From Pseudevernia furfuracea (Eukaryota > Ascomycota > Lecanoromycetes > Lecanorales > Parmeliaceae), in the NCBI GenBank assembly GCA_022315425.1, contig JAIUPT010000036.1, positions 186,001-250,000 on the forward strand: DNA of 64,000 bases, written 5' to 3'. The translations under genes were made by a program, and so were the position numbers. Below the pieces are notes generated by a model. It had not been told where the DNA came from. It saw only the letters and a program-made list of their open reading frames with translations, and made no database searches. Below, one piece after another: positions 59,304-64,000 of the stretch; within the stretch, counting starts at the first letter, position 1, and each line of letters begins with the position of its first letter.

Positions 59304-60951
59304 ATGCCGTCGCTTTCCTCAACTTTAGCCGCAACGGTCGTCCTCGCACTAGTCAACGCTCAGCTGCCGAGTAATGCCACGACTGCCTTCTCCGACGGGC
59401 AGTCCTGCTCTGTGGGGGGGAAATCAGTCTGTATTGCTGGTGTCGTACAAGTTCCAGGTATGCTTGTCCTAGCCGTGCGGTGCTAGGCTTTCGGACTCAG
59501 TCCATCCTTTCTTGCACTTTCCTCCTTGCTTTACTTCTAGACTTGAAGCCATAGTTCACCATACAACTTCTCGTCGGGCAATGCCGACTCTGAGATCTCG
59601 CACAGTCAGTGCCACCAACAGCAAGATCCTCATATCAGCCCCCAGTACCAATATGGCAGTCACCGAGCTCTATGTTGGAATTCACGCAAGTCAATAGCAA
59701 ATTGGCCACCACCGCAGTTGGTGGACCCGCCAGCGTCACAGGTGCCTACGGTATTTATTCAAAGCTTTGTCGTCTCCCAGCCGATCCTACATCAGCAGAG
59801 CAAGTCAAGACTCTTCAAGTTCTCACGCCTGGTGGAACGTTGGATCACACTTACTGGGATATCGCACCAGGTTACAGCCACGTGGACCAAGCTACCGCCG
59901 CTGGCTATGCCACATTTTCATACGACAGGCTGGGGCACCGGACTCTTGGATCACGCTGATCCCGTACAGTTGCCCATCCAAATCGAGATCGCCCAATATA
60001 CTTATGCAAAAGCTCCGCGTCGGCGAGATTGGTGACCGGTCTTTCGAGAAGAGTAGTTTGGCGTAGGTCATTCACTTGGCCGTGCCCGTCACTCAAGCGG
60101 TTGCGGCCCAATATCCTCAGGGATCTTGATGCTCTCTCATCCTGCAGGGTACATATACTTTTCTCCACCGATGCATTCACAGTCACAGGCCTGGCATCTC
60201 AGGACCCGCAAAATCGCCAGAACAGACCCCTCTTTCTGGCCGGTTCAAGAAATCTGGCGGACGGTTTACCACGCACCAGCCCCCTTTTTCCAACAGGCCA
60301 TTCAATTTCGGCTTCTATCGCTAATCCTGGCTTCGACCCAAAAGAGTAAGCTTTGTCATTTCTGTCAGTCCAATTTGCTTGTATCGTCGTCGAAATCGGA
60401 GCGGTATTCTCTCCATTCAAGTCGCTAACAAAACAAACTAATAAATGCCCTCGGCGAAATGTTCACACTGGGCTTCTGCGTACGCCCCCTGCAACTGCCT
60501 TCACTGGTCCCGTAGACACTGTCAATGGACAAAACGACTACTTCTACTGTGGCGGTGACTGTGTCGAGATTTGAGGATACCAAGAAGAAAAGATGTGTAA
60601 GATGCCTTGAATTATTATCTCTCGACTCTCCTGGAGGATGTCTTTGACTCTATACAAATACAGCCATGTAGCCGACATGCGCAGTGGTCATAGCTGAAAC
60701 ATGGTTGGGAGGAGGCTGGAAACCCCACATTTTGACAGATTGTACTTATCCAACCGATCAGACTGCCGCTGCAATACCTGCATTCTTTCCGGCTGCCAGC
60801 AAGGGCTCGCAGTCTTACTTACTTCGCTCCCAATGCTGGGCACAACGTCAACCCACATTACTCCTCGCTACAGGCTTTTCAGCAAATGATGGCATTTTTA
60901 ACAGAAAAAACGGCATATCCTGACAACGCGCATTCCAGCGTCCGTGAGTGA
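59304..60951 (+). pseudogene. Secreted alpha/beta-hydrolase, multiply frameshifted
   Basis: A signal peptide starts at 59304 (MPSLSSTLAATVVLALVNA) and is followed by an intron beginning GTATGC near 59458. The rest reads as one secreted fungal alpha/beta-hydrolase only if the frame changes repeatedly: GGxASVTGAYGIYSKLC, LTPGGTLDHTYWDIAPGYS, ATFSYDRLG, the nucleophile elbow GVGHSLG at about 60060-60080, TGPVDTVNGQNDYFYCGGDC at about 60508-60570, and the catalytic-His end AGHNVNPHYSSLQAFQQM, stopping at 60951. Breaks: an extra G in GG at 59677-59678, GGGG at 59932-59935, AAAA at 60008-60011, further shifts around 60055-60140, and a 4-bp ACTT duplication at 60817-60824. The catalytic motifs survive, so decay seems recent or partly artefactual. 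Confidence 0.8.
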
Positions 60952-61381
60952 TCGGATCTCCACGTCGGGCTGGTTGGAAGCGGTAGAGCGTTAGGAAATC
61001 GCTAGGATGCCTATCCGCAATGAAATAGCGTTCCTTACTCGATTAGAAACATATCCGCATCGACTTCAAGTCATCCCACTTACCAAACCGACTCAAAATT
61101 GTCTCCCCTTGCGTGTTATTGCGTCTGTCACATCATTTTCTTAAGAGTGGATGCCGACACAAAATGCTCCGGCATGAATCCAAACAAAAAAATGCATCAA
61201 TGCAGCTGGCCTCTCAGGCGCCCACCCACCTTTGCCATCCTTAAAGACTAACCCTTCCCCCTAACCCCCCACCCTCCAATTTATTTCGACAAATCTCGCA
61301 CCTCATATATATCCGCATAGAGCTCCGCCACACCCCAAAATAACCTCACAGCGTCCGCCATTCCTCCCCGGCATTCTTCCC
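60952..61381. other. Intergenic region between two pseudogenes
   Basis: No supported gene. This lies between the 3' ends of the hydrolase (+) and diterpene cyclase (-) relics. Confidence 0.5.
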
Positions 61382-64000
61382 TCACGACTCCTCAAACTCA
61401 CTCGTCAATCTCGCTCCAACCCAACCCGCCGCCGCATCCCGCTCATACTGCGCCCGCTCCACCAGAACCGCCTTGTCGCTGTCTCGGAAGCTTGCCCGTC
61501 GTTGAGCTCGGCAAAATCCATAACAGTTCACGTTGCCTTCGGCCCCATCTCTCACCACTGGACCCCAAGTCATTGTACATACGACTACATAAGGGCAGAC
61601 TCGCGTCCCGAAGTCGGCGGCTGGATACCGCGTGGTAGAGGTGGGCAAGCCCCCCCTTATAAGACGGGTGAGGAAGGTGAAAAGAGAAAGGGGGCAGAGA
61701 CGGAAGGGGGCGGCGATGGTTCGGAGCCAATTCGGTAAAAAGAGCGGGAGCTGCAACATTATTGCGGCGTTGATGAGGAAGGGCGACGGTCTTTGGGGCA
61801 AGGAAAGGGTGTTGGTAAGGCATTTGGTCGACATCGGAGTTGAGGAAGAGGAGGAGGGGCGGTGCTGAGGGTGGAACGATCCTGTTTAGAGGCATAGGAC
61901 GATGCGTGGGTGACTGAGAGTGGTGTGGATATAGGAGGATAGAGCAGCAGCGCGGATGTGGGCGAGGGTGGGTGGACCGGCAGACTGGTGCTTTGGGGTC
62001 TCTTGAGGTGAGAGGTGGGCCGGAGGTGCTGAGTGGGATGTAGGTGAATGGTTGGCGATGCGCGTTGGTTTCCCAGATGGGGAGAGTATTGTCTTCGGCA
62101 TTACATTGAGTGCAGAGGGCCTGTATAATCATCTTGGCTTTCTTTGAGATTCTCTTCGTCGAGTTGTGCCACCGTTGTTTCTATGTACTCGTCTACGCGG
62201 AAGTTACCGAGCGAGAGTACCATCATGTCCCATAGCAGGTATGTGTCCAAGAAGAGATTCTGCACGATGTTGACGACAACCCACGTGCAGGGAATGAAAC
62301 TTTGGTATTCGCTCTTGGCTGACTGCTCGCCACCCAGAACGTCGGTATGGGAAGATCTCAGCTGTGGTAGGAAGACCAAGCCCTCCAAAACACAGGCACG
62401 TATCTTCCAATCGGGCTCTGACTGGAAACACCGCAATTTACAGAAGAGGTGTGTGACCTTTTTCTCTTCTTTCTCCGTTATCTGCACCAGGTTTTTTTAC
62501 TTTCTCGGTCCAAGGATACGCTTGCTTTAATCTTTTCATGGCGGCCAGATAATACGCTTCAGAAAGAAACCGCGAGCCGTATGTGACCTTTTCAATCCAC
62601 AGATACTGATGCTTCTTCCAAGTAGTGCTGCAGTCCCGGGGAAAACCTTGGCTTTGCTCTATCCTGGGAACAAATTTCCTCCTGTAGTGATCCTAACCAA
62701 GGGAGGGAAGAGATAGCTTTTAGCGTCAATACGGTGTATGCGGTGGCCTCTGGAGGCTGATTCGATTTGCGCAGTCCAGCGAAGTTCTGACCCATCGGAG
62801 TTCGGTTGAGGATCTGAACCAATACGATGGGAAGTCGACCTTGCAAGGTGTCTGGAAGCTTGTCTATATGGCCCTGATCCCAGATCTGGAGATATCGGAT
62901 CAAGGCTTCCGCAAGAAGCATCATTGGATACTGTGATGCGATATTCTGCGAACCCTTAGTCTTGATTCATGGTCATGAGGCTTGCTGTCACTTACCCACT
63001 TATCTTTGATGGCTCCGCTCCACCACGACTCGCATAGACACTCAAGGATGCTCTTTATGTCTGCTACGTGAATATGTGCATCGGGGACTTCTAGCAGTGT
63101 TCTGAGGACGTTGCAGTTGGCGCTGAAGCTGGCATCACGCTCACCAAGATAAGTGCAAAAATGACTATTTTTCGACCTGAAGTGTTCCGCCAAAGAGTTT
63201 GCGTGAACTCGTCGGCCCAGCAGGTTCAAAGTCAATATCGCTTTTGCGCTATCATCAGCATCTGCCTGCATTGACGGAGCTATGAAGTCGATTTGTTAGA
63301 TATCAGCCTTGTTCCCGAAGAGAATTTTAACCCACCAAAGCCAAGAAGACCATTCTGTGCATGGTAATGCTGCTCCAGATACGATGCGAGTGAATGAAGA
63401 TTCTCTGGAACCAGACATGCTTCGGAAAATCCGCCTTGCAAAAGGGTAGAGGCTACCTACAAAACTGTAAGTCTCAAGTCCTCTTGCGATGTCGATTGGC
63501 TCGTACCCAGGAAATCTCGAAGATAGGAGTAGGGAACACACTGGGGACTGCCCCATTTCCTTTTCCTGCACCCTCCTGAATGACTCTTCGAAGGTAGAAC
63601 TCAGCCTCGTCATCCCATGAAGAGAAATTCATCAAATATGCTGCTGTAGAGGCAGGTGAAGCCATCATGCTTCCAAAGATCGTGCGATGACGAATGCGGC
63701 TAAAATCAAATTTACTTATAAGGGTCTCTAGAGAGCGCAGCAACGTCGTCTCTTCCATGCCGTAGAGCGACTCAGGCGTGAATTCTTCATCTTTGTCTCG
63801 CTTATTGCAAGGAGGGAATCCGTCGCCGAAGACGAGAAATGAACACCTTCACTTTCAACCATGGCCAGAAGAGCTGAACCAGGATTTCGAATCCGACGGG
63901 AAGAGTGCCGTTGACATCCATCGTTTGCAAAGCATTCTCGAGGAACATGATGGCGCTCTGTATGGCGTCTTGAAGCATGACACTGGAATCTGTACTGGTT
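61382..64000 (-). pseudogene. Bifunctional ent-copalyl diphosphate / ent-kaurene synthase, fragmented; 5' end outside window
   Basis: Fungal CPS/KS enzymes cyclise GGPP to ent-copalyl diphosphate (class II, DxDD) and then to ent-kaurene (class I), first steps of gibberellin-type diterpenes. Seen in order from the right edge: VGFEILV, LYGMEETTLLRSLE, GSMMASPASTAAYLM, GNGAVPSVFPTPIFEISW, then after two good introns the class II motif QADADDSAKA, YLGERDPSF-like YLGERDASFSANCNVL, MMLLAEALIRYL, WIEKVTYGSRFLSEAY, CFQSEPDWKIRACVLEG, LLWDMMVLSLGNFRVDEYIE, SSYIHTTLSHPRIV, SRMYNDLGS, GAEGNVN and QYERDAAAGW, ending at 61382. The frame changes at least nine times: near 63880, 63795, 63520 (where about 20 bp coding VLSTLL-like sequence seem missing), 62605, the A7 run at 62491-62497, 62105, 61875, 61570 and 61510-61535. 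No intact class I aspartate-rich site is visible. Confidence 0.85.

Noticed and set aside
1..64000. CRISPR arrays, rRNA genes, telomeric repeats and full-length transposons
   Set aside because: No regularly spaced identical repeats, no rRNA-like blocks, no telomere-like tandem repeats, and no reverse-transcriptase or transposase motifs were seen.

Overview
This window is nuclear DNA of a filamentous ascomycete (Pezizomycotina; Dothideomycetes is my guess, not proven). The evidence is short introns (about 44-75 nt) with GT..AG or occasional GC..AG borders, long single-copy housekeeping genes, a fungal hybrid histidine kinase, two PTH11-like rhodopsin-domain receptors, a GMC oxidoreductase and a fungal bifunctional diterpene cyclase relic. 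No CRISPR, rRNA or convincing tRNA gene was seen. Exon borders are my own hand-spliced models, supported by reading-frame continuity across each junction.

Layout. 0.6-3.1 kb (-): a tyrosinase gene broken by two stop codons and several frameshifts. 5.4-8.1 kb (-): an intact LCAT/PDAT-type lipase or acyltransferase. 8.1-12.7 kb: gene-poor, with a decayed chromodomain gene at 10.1-11.3 kb. 12.7-13.9 kb (-): a membrane protein. 14.3-16.2 kb (+): an RBM39/Rsd1-type splicing factor. 16.2-18.9 kb: gene-poor, with a duplicated exon-intron unit leading into a coiled-coil gene (18.9-20.4 kb). 21.1-22.9 kb (-): a PP2C phosphatase. 23.3-24.2 kb (-): phosphatidylinositol synthase, divergent from THI4 thiazole synthase (25.3-26.3 kb, +), which carries an intact-looking TPP riboswitch in its leader. 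28.1-30.8 kb (+): a PHD-finger protein. 31.4-35.7 kb (-): a six-exon hybrid histidine kinase, divergent from a DUF2293 gene (36.2-38.1 kb). 38.5-39.8 kb (+): orotidine-5'-phosphate decarboxylase. 41.0-42.0 kb: a three-copy degenerate repeat. 42.8-44.1 kb (+): sphingolipid fatty-acid 2-hydroxylase.

44.8-58.7 kb is more accessory and surface-oriented: PTH11-like receptor, GPI-type wall protein, second PTH11-like receptor, secreted GMC oxidoreductase, and a large glycosylated membrane protein. 59.3-64.0 kb holds two relics: a secreted alpha/beta-hydrolase pseudogene and a fragmented ent-copalyl diphosphate/ent-kaurene synthase gene running off the right edge.

The core metabolic genes (PI synthase, THI4, OMP decarboxylase, fatty-acid hydroxylase) are intact. 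Every broken gene belongs to a specialised class (tyrosinase, chromodomain, secreted hydrolase, diterpene cyclase). Many lesions are single-base changes, several in homopolymers, so assembly error must be excluded before calling these pseudogenes with full confidence.
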